64,000 nucleotides of DNA from Strongylocentrotus droebachiensis. Taxonomy: Eukaryota > Echinodermata > Echinoidea > Camarodonta > Strongylocentrotidae. Position numbers and translations under genes: made by a program. The DNA lies in assembly GCA_035222895.1 (NCBI GenBank), contig JAVYIG010009963.1, positions 1-64,000 of the forward strand. The letters are read 5' to 3'. How positions within the stretch are numbered: the first letter of the stretch is position 1; every line of letters begins with the position of its first letter. Under the pieces are notes generated by a model. The model had not been told where the DNA came from and ran no database searches. It saw only the letters and a program-made list of their open reading frames with translations. This document shows positions 35,551-48,800 of the stretch, one piece after another.

Positions 35551-36038
35551 TCTCCTTTTTATCCCTTCTCCCCAACTCACATTCACTCAACATACACAAC
35601 TAAGAAGCCACTCTTTCTTTGTACAGCGTATTCAATTCCAAGGGGAAAAATACTTTTTTCCTTCTAAATCTACAAAATTGACAGATAATAAATACAATAT
35701 CTTTCTTAAATTTGTCCATGCATTGCATTAGAAATTTTTGTTTCCCTGCACCATTTGATCTCAATCAAGTATTATAGTGTTGAAATCTGTGGAAAATTTA
35801 GTAACCTCAAATAACACATAAACCGAGTATGATTCAATTTCAAATTTGATCACTGTTTGTTCCAAAGTGAGTTTATCTCTCATAAATAAGAAAATTGATA
35901 AAAATATGAGTAATTCAAAATCGTAGTGCACATTCTAACTAAACCTCAGCTATGGTACAAGATAGGTAATTATAAAGCCCAATAACTCCAATAAATAACT
36001 GTATACTACTTGTGTTGCATCGCGTTGCCATGGCTGCA

Positions 36039-36116
36039 TTATGATCCGTGAGCCTGGCAGTAGGGACGGCCTCCTTTTGCGTAGAAACGCTGTCCCTCCA
36101 GGCGCTGGCTACATTG
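36039..36116 (-). CDS. PDZ-LIM last exon (LIM3 second finger and stop)
   Basis: After acceptor TTAATGCAG it encodes QCSQRLEGQRFYAKGGRPYC then QAHGS and TAA (36039-36041). The LEGQ.FY.K..RP.C pattern is the canonical end of the PDLIM/LDB3 LIM3 domain. Confidence 0.95.
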   Translation of the reverse strand, partial: QCSQRLEGQRFYAKGGRPYCQAHGS

Positions 36117-39100
36117 CTGCATTAAAAAGAGAAAAAGGAAATTCATGATAAAAATATACATTTGGCGAGACATTAATCTATATGTGCCATTTCCCACCCA
36201 GGTGAAGAAATGGAATCCCTCAGATTCAAGATTGAGATGAATCTTGCACAAGGGAGACTTTTTTTTTTTTTTTTAAAGTTTCAATTTATGCCCCTCCACC
36301 TGGCGCTATGCCTGGCAATGTATCCCAGCTCAGTAATCGGTGTGTTGACTCACCACTTGGAAACTACAACAACACTAAAATTTGTCTGTCATCTTGGTTT
36401 GAAAGTAATCTTTCTGATAGATCTCAATATGTAGTTTATAATAATAATTCCTCAATTTTTTTTATATAACAAATGGTGTACCACAAGGTTCTATCCTAGG
36501 ACCTGGTACTCTATTGTTTTTAATTCACATTAATAATCTTACACATTCTTCTAAAAACGACATTGTTACTATTATTTGTGACAAGTTTACAAGCACAAAT
36601 CAGCGCCTTTAACTGCACCTCGATGTTAAATGAAGGTCCTTCCCCGCGTGGGTTTTCGGCAACAAAACAACAAAAAAAAAAACAAAAAAAAAACGGTTTG
36701 TGTTCTGGTCGAGTCTGTCTTACGAATGTGTTTGTAAGATATTTTGACTGACACAGTCACATGTATAATTGCTGAATCCTGCAAAAAGGAGACTTTCCAT
36801 GTAGAAAAAAATTAATGGTGAAATGTGTTCTGGGGAGTGTTTCACATAGATCCTAAGCTGAACTTATCTCTAAGTTGGACTTAAAAATTATGGAAAGCCG
36901 TTAGCATCTACAGTATGAAAATATTTTGTAAAAGTTATATAAAATGTTGGTTCAAATCATTCATATTTTCTATATCAAGGAGATTTCATGTTCTTGATGT
37001 GGAATTAATAAAAAGTCTAAAATACTTGAATTTTCGCTTTTGAATATATTTAATTTCAAGGCTACAAATTGCTCTCCATAATGTTTAAGTCCAACTTAGA
37101 GTTAAGTTCAGCTTGGGATTTTTGTGAAACACCCCCCTGGTCGAGTCTGTCTTACGAAAGTGTTTGCAACTTATTTTGACTGACACATTCACATGTATAA
37201 TTGCTGAATCCGGCACAAAGGAGACTTTCCAGGTAAAAAAAATGTCATAGTGAAATATGTTTTGGTCGAGTCTGTCTTACAAGATGTGTGTGTGTGTGCA
37301 ACTTACCGCGCAAGTGAAGCATTCTGCATGGTAAGATTTATCCAGGGCTTCTAGCCAAGCTTCCCCAGCCTCGATGGGGAAGTTACAGCCGCCGCAGTTC
37401 ACCCCTCGGAACTTGTTCTGGAAATCTGGAGCGATAAAAAGTAGGAGAACAAAAATGAGACGTTTTATAGATCGACAGCATACCATTGGTGTTAAAGTGT
37501 CATGGTCTGGCGGATACGCACTGGACTGGGGGTCACATGGTTCTTGGTTCGAGTCCCAGCCCAGCTCTTTTGTCTATGCCACATGTGCTATGAATATATT
37601 TGGTCAACAATTATCGGCTAATTCTTGTGTTATTTTGATTATGAACAATTTGAAGAGTGATCTTTTTGAGAGAATATTTCTACCATAATATTCTTTCAAA
37701 CTGGCATAAAAATAATGAGAAAGCTTGCCTTTAACCTTGACCAAAACTCAACTTTATCTTTAATGTTGTCGTAGTCCAGTGGTCTAATCATTCGACGGGG
37801 AAAGCAAAGGTTGTAGGTTTTATCTCTGGCATGGCAATTATGTCCTTGAGCAAGGCATTTTATCTAAATTGCTCCTCTCCACCCAGGTGCTAAATGGCTA
37901 CCAAACAGGACAGTGTGCACTGTTAATTGCAGAATCGTAACAGAATCCAATGACCAGGGGTAATGATACTGTGAGATCTTTGTTCCTGTATGTTGTAACT
38001 GGTAAAACTCTTTATAAGAAGCAGTTATAATTATCATAATTAAAGGCATTGTTTAACAATTTTAAATCTGAGATGCATGGCCCTACGTGTTATCAGTGTC
38101 TGTGATATGGTGTAATATTGAAGCCCTAAACAAAATTGCACATCAAAATGATCATGAAGTGCCTCAAAAAAGTAAAATCTTTGAGTGACCAGTTTTACCA
38201 TACTCATTTTACCAATAGACTGTAGTGTTATAAATTGGAGGAAAAAAATGAAATTTTGATTTCCGATCATAAATAGCTTTATAATTAGACAGGCGATCGG
38301 CTTGTTCAAGTCATGGGATTGCTGACTGACCTTAAAGGTACTACCGGTATGTCCCTTTTGCAGCCAACCTCAAATTCTGTAGAACTTTGCAGGAATTATG
38401 AATATGTCATGTATGTCCTATCTGTGAAATTTAAACGTTAGCAGTGTCCTCATATTCAAATTATGCAAGGAAACCTGTTTACTTGCTAGACTTCACTGTC
38501 AGACATTATATACCTCACTTAAGTAATCCAGCCATCTGATTGGTCGAAATTGCATTCATAAACTTCAACTGTTCCTGTAAAATTCCCGGTAACCATGCAT
38601 AAAACATTTAATATTTTTAATAACCATGGTTATTAAAAAAATAGTTCAGTCTCCATGGTTACCCCATAGGTTTACATGTTAAAAAATGGTTTGAGCGATC
38701 GAGGATACCGTATGTGTGCGAATAATTGGTCGGTAATTTCAATACAATTGAATCTCGATCGATCTTACCGACAATTTTATCTTGCATTGTTGACATGAAG
38801 ACGAAAATAAACTTCCAAAAACCAAAAAACAACATCTGCCGATAGATCTTGATCTAAGTTTGTGCCAATATGCATTGCAAAAGTAAAAGAAGAGTCCGTA
38901 TATGGAGCTTTTGCGAAGCATTCATCACACGCGAAGCCGGTTTCAATTCATTTTAATGTATATATCGTACAAAACTGCCAAGCATGTTAACAGCGCGCGA
39001 TGGCCGAGAGGTCTGAGGCGCTGACTTTAGATACATCACCTTTTGTACGCAAGAGTTCGAATCTCATCTTCGACAAAAAAAAAAAGTATTTTTTATTTTT

Positions 39101-42100
39101 TATTTTTTAGTCTATTTTTTTTTGGCATATAAAAGTATTAATGACTGCTTTAATATTCGAGAAATAGTTGTTTTTATACGCTCTCGGGAAGGTTACAATT
39201 GGGCTATTCCCCTCGGCACGCCTCGGGTAATAGCACAATTCTAACCTTCCCTTGAGCTTATAAAAACAACTATTTCTCTCAAAGCAGTCATTAATACTAT
39301 ACTATTGAGTGACTGACTGGCTTTTTTTCTTCTTTGGTAATAACTATATGAAAAGAGTTGTAAAGGGTACATGAGCATTTGTCTACATCAATAACCCACT
39401 TCTTGTGATGGCCAAGATTAAACTGATTGAATCTTTGCGCAGCATAAAACGTATGACTATTCGGTACAATTGTCTGAAAATCAAGACTATTACTTTTGGG
39501 CTCTATAGCCCTAAAGTCGATTTGACAACTAATAGTCATTATTTTCCCACTTGAAGACATTTTCAAGCCCCACCTTTTTTAGGGACGTTCTAAATTAATA
39601 TTATCTTTCAAATGCAGTTGGAATTTAACTTTTTCATTTTTTTGGCCTGCAAATGGGACATAGTACCTTTAAGGTTTATAATTATGATTGCAGCATGAGG
39701 TAATATTACAGAGTCACTTTAAGCGAGGTGAACATTATGTTCCTTACCCCTTTTGCAGTACATCATTCCATCTTGCATGTGAAATCCATCTCCTGTGATT
39801 GGTTGGCTGCACACCACACATGTGAAGCAGGCAGGGTGATATTCAGCCCCCATGGCCTTCACACATTCCTACCAAACCAAACAAACAATAACAACAAAAA
39901 CTGTCAAATAACATAAATACAAAACATTTTTCCATGTCATATATCCAGCAAAGCCACATGTATTCTGAGGACAGTAGCGTATAGCTAGGAAGAACAGTTT
40001 ATGGTTTGTGATTCGCTGCAGCTTTTATGAAATAAAACAGACCATTTTGCAACAGTCCCCCATGATAACCTCCTTGGTCCAATGCTTTTCATTTCATAAT
40101 TACAACAACACTGATTTGTAAACAATTTTTTGTACAATTTATACTGCCTATGAAATGTACATACAAGTAGATAATTAATTCCCAAATTATCATGATACTA
40201 AATATTTTGCCATACTCCATGTTGGATTTAATAAATTGTACTGTGCTTCTCGATGTATACTTTGGTCTTATGAAACATGGAAAAGTAAGTATGAATTGGA
40301 CCATTGTTGTGCACAGCTGCTTATTTCATTCATCTAGTACACCATAAACTGGAGTGGTAAACCATGGCAGTTTACTGCTGCATATTTGAATATAGCCCAA
40401 CGTGTCGCAGTGAAAGAGCCTATACACCCGACACACTTGGGGCATAGAGCCTTGTAAACCCCTAACCATTTCCCTTTTCTTTCTATACCCATCCCGATAG
40501 ATCCCATAGAGCAATTACACTTGGAGATGTAGAGCCTCAACCCCCCCTCCCCCTAACCCCCTCCCAGCCCCCCAACCCCCTCTTTCCCTACTCACCCCAG
40601 TAATAGATCCCATACAGTTGGCACACTTGGGGAGCACAGAGCCTTGTAAATTCCTAACCCTTTCCATTTCTTGATAGATCCTATAAAGCATTTACACTTG
40701 AAGAACTAGAGCCTCAACCCATGCACCCCCCCCCCCCACCCCACCCCTTCCTCCAACTACCCACCCCCCTTTCCCTACTTACCCCAGTAGTAGATCCCAT
40801 ACAATATTTACACTTGAAGATGTAGAGCCTCAACCCATGCACTCCCCCTACCCTACCCCTCCCTCCAACTACCCACCCCCTTTCCCTACTTACCCCAGTA
40901 GTAGATCCCATACAACATTTACACTTTAAGATGTAGAGCTTCAACCCATGCACTTCCCCTACCCCACCCCTCCCTCCAACTACCCACCCCCTTTCCCTAC
41001 TTACCCCAGTAGTAGATCAAATACAACATTTACACTTGAAGATGTAGAGCTTCAACCCATGCACTCCCCCTACCCTACCCCTCCCTCCAACTACCCACCC
41101 CCTTTCCCTACTTACCCCAGTAGTAGATCCCATACAACATTTACACTTGAAGATGTAGAGCTTCAACCCATGCACTTCCCCTACCCCACCCCTCCCTCCA
41201 ACTACCCACCCCCTTTCCCTACTTACCCCAGTAGTAGATCAAATACAACATTTACACTTGAAGATGTAGAGCTTCAACCCATGCACTCCCCCTACCCCAC
41301 CCCTCCCTCCAACTACCTACCCCCTTTCCCTACTTACCCCAGTAGTAGATCAAATACAACATTTACACTTGAAGATGTAGAGCTTCAACCCATGCACTCC
41401 CCCTACCCCACCCCTCCCTCCGACTACCCACCCCCTTTTCCTACTTACCCCAGTAGTAGATCAAATACTACATTTACACTGGAAGATGTAGAGCTTCAAC
41501 CCATGCACTCCCCCTACCCCACCCCTCCCTCCAACTACCCACCCCCTTTCCCTACTTACCCCAGTCTTCAACCCATGCACTCCCCCTACCCCACCACTCC
41601 CTCCAACTACCCACCCCTTTTCCCTACTTACCCCAGTAGTAGATCCCATACAACATTTAAACTTGAAGATGTAGAGCCTAAAACCCTCCACTACTAACCT
41701 GTCCTCCTAACCCCCTCCTCCTAACCCCATCCCCCTCCCAACCCTTTTTATTTACTTACCCCAGTAATAGATCCCATACAGCTGGCACACTTGGGGGCAT
41801 AAAGCCTCATGTAGTCCTCTTCACAGTAGATCTTGCCCTTATCCTCAATCACTCCCTTGCCTTGCAGGTTCTCGTGGCAGTGGGCACATACAAAGTGCTC
41901 TGGGTGCCAGTTGCGTCCAAAGGCAGTCACAAAAGTACCCCTAGAAAGTTTAGAAACAAAAACTCATGCTGAAACTTACACACAAAAATATAATATGATT
42001 GCATCACATGCAGTTCAGTATATTCTGTCTTGCAGTATTTTGTTGAGGAAATGCATATTACAATACATTTTAAAGACTTAAACAGAGAATTTAAAGGCAC

Positions 42101-45100
42101 ACTGTCCTACTTGTAGCTACTTGCTCCCTCTATATAGAAAACTTCCCCAATCGGTGCCTGTTTTTCCCCCATGATCCTCTTTTTCTTATGTTAAATGAGA
42201 GCTGAGTTATGAGTTATGTCGCAGTGACCTCGCTGGCTCGCTTGGTGGTCTAATCCATTCTAGCTGAAGTAGTAAAGCCTGCCTTTAAAGTCGAATAAAA
42301 ACAACTACAGGTAGTCATACACTTAAACGGACAGGGACAGCTCCTCATACTGAAAGTGTTAACAACATTGTTTCATTGTACTTATTTGGAGTGAAGTGGA
42401 GACATTATAGTTAATATATTTAATTGGAGGTTATGAAGGTCATGGGTTGAGGATCTGGAAACAAATTTGCTGCTCTCCACCCAGGTGTATAAAAAGAGTA
42501 CCCAGAAGGATGGGAATGTCCTTGTAGTTTAAATAAGCATACCGTAAACATTCTGGTAGGAATGGTCCACACAAGTGGATTAAGTGTCCTGTCAAAGGCC
42601 CTCTGTACTAGTTTGGCTAGGAGAGATTATACCAACCAGGAAGTTCACTGACAGATGGCTATCTCATCAACTCAGCTCTCAATTAACATAAGAAATAGAG
42701 GATCATGGGGGGTCAATAGTCACTGATTAGGCATTGTTTTCTATATAGAGGGAGCAAGTAACTACAAGTAGCACAGTGGGCCTTTAAGAGCCTTGATCAG
42801 GAGTTTCAATAATATTTCACAAACATCACTACTATCAATGGTACAGTCACTATTTTTCCATCATAAAAACTTTGGATTCATAATTAGAGGGTTTAAAAGA
42901 ATGCATGATAGATGAGTGACATGCTTACCTTACAGGATCGTTACAACCCTCGCAGTAGGGTGTACGGGTTTTTGGATTCGTAATTAGAGAGTTTAAAAGA
43001 GTTTTTTGTAGATGAGTGAAGTGCTTACCTTACAGGATCGTTACATCCCTCGCAGTAGGGTGTACGGGTCATTCCAGCAGAAGCAGCAGGTGCCACAGCT
43101 CCTCCAGGCCTTGGTTGGGATGGGGTAGGGGCAGGGGCTGGTGGTCCCCTCTGGACCTGTGGGGGTGGCGCGGGTGGCCCCCTCTGTGCTGGAGGGGGTG
43201 CGACAGGCGGTCCCCTCTGAGCTGGAGGGGGTGCAACCGGCGGTCCCCGCTGGGCCGGAGGGGGAGCCACCGCAGGGCCTCTCTGGGCCAACATGGATGG
43301 AGGAGGCTGGGGGAAGACGGACCTAGGGGGCTGGCCTTTAGGGGCACGGGGTGGACCTGGCCTGTAAGCAGCTGGGGGAGGGCTGGGGCGGGGCGCCGAG
43401 GGACCATCAGATTTCCAGGCAAAGTTTGATGCACCTATTTGAGGGGGTGGTGGTGGTGGAGGAGCTGCCATATCGTCTTCAACTGAAAACAAAAAGAAGA
43501 AAACTTTACTAAATGCCACATCTTTAAAACAATATCCAGACAGGCAGATAAGTTAGTTTAAGTCTAAACGAGGTATAAAATCAACATGAAATGCTTGTAC
43601 AAGTCACTCTCATCAATGGTCAAATAAGCAATCTGTCAGTTTTCATTGGTAAATATCACTGAGTCATTAAGTGACCTTTGGAAAACCACCCGTAAATTCT
43701 TTACACAAACTGTCTATTTATGAACGGTACATCATATTTGTCTAGTATCACTAACAAGATATTAACTTTTGTTCATCTAATTTTTATATATATATATATA
43801 TATTTTTTTTTTTTTGGGGGGGGGGGGGGGGGGTGGTTGAAACTCCAAAGTTCTATTCTTTGGTCCGGTTTATTTCAAACTTTCACTATTCTACTTTTCT
43901 GATTTCTCTGCTTTCAATCAAATGGTCTTATTACAAGGGTTGGATTGCCCTTAAAGGGATCGTTTAACAATGTTAAATCTGAGATACATGGCCCTACGTG
44001 TTATCAGTGTCTGTGATATGATGTAATATTGAAGCCCTAAAAAAATTGCGCTTCAAAATGGTCAAGAAGTGCCTCAAAAAAGTAAAAATCTTTGAGTGAC
44101 CGGTTTTACCATACTCGTTTTCCCCAATAGACTGTAGTGTTATGAAAACCGTCAGGCGAACGGTTTTCAAAATTTATAATTCCAATCATAAATATCTTGA
44201 CAATCAGACAGGCTTGTAAAAGTCACGTGGTTCCTGACTGACCTAAAGGTTTATAATTATCATTGCATCATGAGCTAAATCCAGAATATGTTTTCAGAAT
44301 CTGAGACAAAGTTACCGGATCCCTTTAAGAGGTACCTGTATTGGGTGAAGCCTGGTACGAGGTGGTGAAGGTCTTGGTAGTAGTAGTAGTACGGCCTGCT
44401 ACCTGACTGGGTGGCTTACTAAATCACCATCAAATTAGGGAGGAAATATCATATAAAGATTGAATGTCATCAAACAAATGCCAATACTATAAGCAGAACT
44501 TGTAAAAGAATTAAATAAATAAGAAAATATGTAAACGGGTGAATGAAATGGTACTACCAAATTAATGCATAGGTATGTGTTTGAAAGGTTTACTATTGAG
44601 TGCCAGATGAAAATCTGTAATATGTCTTTATGCACTGCTATTCTTCAAGTCATTGTCCTTGTTTTGTTTAAAAAGAAAATAAATAAGAAAAAAATTGTAC
44701 CCCGACTTAAAAACAAAACTGAATTTGGAGAAAAAATGTTATTTAAAGAGTCTAACATCTATTCAATGACATGACTATACTATCTACAATAAACAAATAG
44801 GTGAATGGCATGAAACAGAGCTCAAAAGTTTGAAACAATGTATTTAGGTTTCCTTTCGAATATCAAAGGCTCGTGATACAAACTAAGTTTCTTTCTGAAG
44901 TCAAAAATTATGTTTTTCTATTATTCCATTGATCTACAAAAAATTAAAAATCAGTCATTCTTTCAAAGTGATTTATTTTTCATTGGTTTCATTGAAATCA
45001 ATAAGATTGGTTTAACGGATGCACACATGCGTTTATTCTGAGTATTGCCAAATTTATAGACATATCCCAAAATATTAATATATTTCTTCTCATACCATGC

Positions 45101-45628
45101 TCAGCATGCTTTATTACAAATCAAATCATTCCATTAAAAAAATGTAGACTGTTAAAAAATGTGTGACTGTTTAAAATGTATTATTAATCAATAATTATCA
45201 TACAAAAAACTTATCGATGGAGTATAATGATGCACATGTACATAAAAATAACCAGGTTAATCAACATAGTTCTATGATTGTTATAGATATCATCATTGTG
45301 CGATTAGCAGTGGTGCAGAATTAAAATTTGAAATCATACCAATAAATTATCCAATCTCTGTGTGATTGTGAAGAAAGTGTGAAAACCAAACAAAACATAA
45401 AGTGACAACATAATGAAATTAATTAAAAACATTTAAACATGAACAAAAAGACATTATTTTACATGTACTCTCTAGGAAGATGGAGGGAGGGAGGGAGAGA
45501 AGGAGGGGTTGAGAGAAGGAGGGAGGTGGATGGAGAGAGGGATAGCTAAGGAGTAAAGGAGGAAAGGGAGGGAGAGATAAAGTGGGACAGAGAGAGAGAG
45601 AGAGAGAAAGAGAGAAAGAGATAGAGAG

Positions 45629-45682
<54 letters not shown>

Positions 45683-45780
45683 GGGGGAGCATGGGGAACA
45701 GAAACAGAGGGAGAGAGAGACAAAGTGGGACATAGAGTGGGGAAAACAGAGATAGACAAACAGAGAGATGGAGAGGGGGG

Positions 45781-45811
<31 letters not shown>

Positions 45812-48800
45812 TGGGGTGTAATGGGAGGGGGGCAAATAAGAGACCAAAACCAAGAGATGAGTGAGATTACCCCAAATGATTCTTAGGAACAAACATGACC
45901 TTGACACCATCTTCAGGGACACTGTGCAGGCAAGGAAGAATTCACCAATGAAAAAAAAACGAGTGAGAATATTAAGAAATGATTATATCAAGCCTGGTGC
46001 ATAGACTAGCTTACCCTCAGACACACATTAACTGACAGGAGTTTGAAAAGGCATTAACTTTACTAGCAAAGGTTTTTTCAGGACTTTGAAAAATGCAATA
46101 AAATTCACGATTGTTTCTTTCACTTTGCAGGCAAAGAAGAATTCACCAAGGAGAAAAAGAGTGAAAATAGTAACACATTTTAAAGCTTGTATTGGTGCAG
46201 GAACTAGCTATCATTGGCACGCCCATAGACTAGAAGGAGTTTTAAAATACATTCAAATTCAGGAGCATTTTCAGAGGTTTGGATTGCATTCAAATTCAGA
46301 AGCATTTCTTAATTAAACTCAGCAGGAAAGGGGATATACCAATGAGGATAAGACTAAGAATACCTAGATATATTTTGAAACCTGGTACAAGGGCTAGATA
46401 AGTTAGAACGCCCATTCATATAATTGGTGAGCCTATATTTGAGGACTTTGAAAATGTATTTAGAACAGAAGTTTGAAAATGCAATCTATAAATTAGCATT
46501 TATTTCAGGGGTTTCAGATGTATTCATATTCATGAGCGTTTCTTTCATTTTGCAGGAGAGAGAATCCCCTAATGAGTAAAGAGTAAGCATACCAAGATAT
46601 TATGAAGCCTGATGCAGAGGCTAGATATCCCTGAAACATCCCATTTATTAGCAAAAATTTGAAAAAATGTGTAAAATGAACTAGCATTTACTTCAGGAGT
46701 TTGGAAATGTTTTCAAATTCATGATCGATTCTCTGATATGCATCTGGTTGATTTTGTATGAAACTAAATACAGAACAATGTCATGAGAACTTCCAAGGTA
46801 TAGCATATATTTGCAGATTCTGAGCAGAAATGCATCCTTCCTCATAGTTAAAGAATAAGGCATTTGATACAGTAGTTCAAAAGCTATATGTTCAAAAAGC
46901 ATATGGAAACATAACACAAATTAAGTTTGGGGTCTTTTTTGTGTGGATAGACATGCATTCTCAATGTAAAGTAGGGTGTTCTGTTAATTCTGGAAATTTG
47001 CTGAATTTGTTGTTAAATGTGAATGAAAGGAGGAAGGATTGAGAAAGATATAGGTGAAATCATGATGGCAGATAACTGAAGAAATAGCGACAGGAAATGT
47101 TAAACTCAGAAGAAAGTGATTTGCTAGGAATGTGCTGAAACTACTATACACAAATGATAAAACAAATATACATTGAACGGATGGCCGTAGAAGGTGAATG
47201 AAAGATAAATAAAGGAACAAAATATGGAGGGATCCAGATTTTAAAAACACTGTCAACTTTTTTGTTATCAGAAATTTGAGCTGCAGTTTCTGAAGGAGCA
47301 GGATAGAGAAATAGTAAAACAAAGTTATTTTCTTAATTGGCTTGAAAAGGAAAATGGTGAAGCATTCAAACTGCACTCCCAAACAAGGCATTTCTAAAAG
47401 TCACACTGTATAAAAACTTGTGCAATAGTTGTTGCAATGCTTTTAAAAAAAAAAATCTCATTTAACAGCACACAACAATTTCTTCAAAATAGTTGATTAA
47501 ATTTCTGTTTTTTCATGCACTATAGTTTTTCTTGCAAATAATTGTAATGGAGATACAGTTAAGTTTTCTGTTCGACAGGGGAGGGGTCTGATTTAAAAAA
47601 AAAGACATAGTGAAAACAGCATTTGTAGATTGTATCGCTATTTTTTAATACCATTTTTAATAAGACTTGTAAGAGAAAGCAAGAGGTTAGATAGATATTA
47701 GAGATAAACATAAAGATAAAAAGAAATTTAGCGTGAATAATACAGATTATTGAATATTGCGGGAGAGGCATCTATATGGGTGAAAATAAATGAAACCAAA
47801 GCATAAAGAGAACAACGCAAGAAAGACAAGGAAAGAAATTAAATGAGATTTGTTGGACTTGACAGAATCTAGAGATGACAGGATAAAAGCTTGACAGATC
47901 ATTGCTTTAGGAGGGTAAACACAAATTTAGATATGAAATTATAAATAAATCATAAATGACTTGTGAACCTGAATATTTTGAGAAACAAGAAAGAGAGTAA
48001 TGAGATAAAGGAAGAAAGAATAGAAGCAAAACTGCAAAAAAGAAAGACAAATTTAAACAGGAAAAGAAAATATAAAACAAAAGAGCGAAATCATATACAA
48101 ATGTCATAGGAAAAAGAAATGAAGAGAATTATAAGAAATGCGATTGCACAAATAAAACATTTTACTCTGCAAAAGAAAACAGAATCAGTGAGTAATAATG
48201 TGCATTAAATTATATATGAATAATTTGATTACAAATATAAAATTTCAAACTACAGCAAAGTGAAAGAAATAAATGTTAGGTCTCCGATAAAAAAACCAAC
48301 ACATTTGACACGAACCCAGATAGTGAGATGTTACCAAGGTTACAATAACGGATTCATTCAAGTTTTCTAATTATAAACACAATTGATTCACATCCAAAGA
48401 CAATAACTAATTTGAACAGGTTAAAGATCAAAATATAATTAAGATGTGACTTGAAATCAAGAAGGAAAATCTTCCAGAACTGAAAATCAAACTCGAATTT
48501 ACATAAGTAAAATTAGTAATCCCCTATAAAAATCCTGTCTCTCTTCTAGGGCTAAATGCCACATAAAATTAATGTCACTTACATATCTTGAAATTCATTG
48601 TCTACTGCTATGAGGTTTATTGTATAAATGACATAATGGTATGAAGTTACGTAGCTAAATGTCAATAAATAATCTGATGTTAGAATTCTTGATTATATAC
48701 AGGGCCCACTGGTTAAACATGATGAGTTAAACGGGTATGGAGTACACTTGTGGGGTAATGATAATGGACGGCTATTGAGCAAGACGGGCGGGGCTGGGAG

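Larger units (their letters stand above)
30508..36038. other. Convergent intergenic region, mostly AT-rich
   Basis: It holds the 3' flanks of the STPG2-like and PDZ-LIM genes. Repeats present: family G foldback (31724-31880) and AG-rich tract (32325-32450). No other exon or RNA gene was recognised in 32500-36000. Confidence 0.6.

Noticed and set aside
38996..39075. Functional tRNA-Leu gene
   Set aside because: The anticodon and acceptor stems do not pair; better explained as a SINE head.
40948..41697. A 249-residue plus-strand open frame of 37-residue Pro/Thr/Ser repeats
   Set aside because: It is the antisense of the 111-bp array. The frame stays open only because the period is a multiple of three, and there is no sign of a promoter or family match.
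43016..43429. Trp/Gly/Arg-rich plus-strand frame
   Set aside because: Antisense shadow of the proline-rich exon E, which has correct splice sites and phases.
45419..45922. Leu/Ser-rich minus-strand frame of 167 residues
   Set aside because: Translation of an AG-rich simple repeat.
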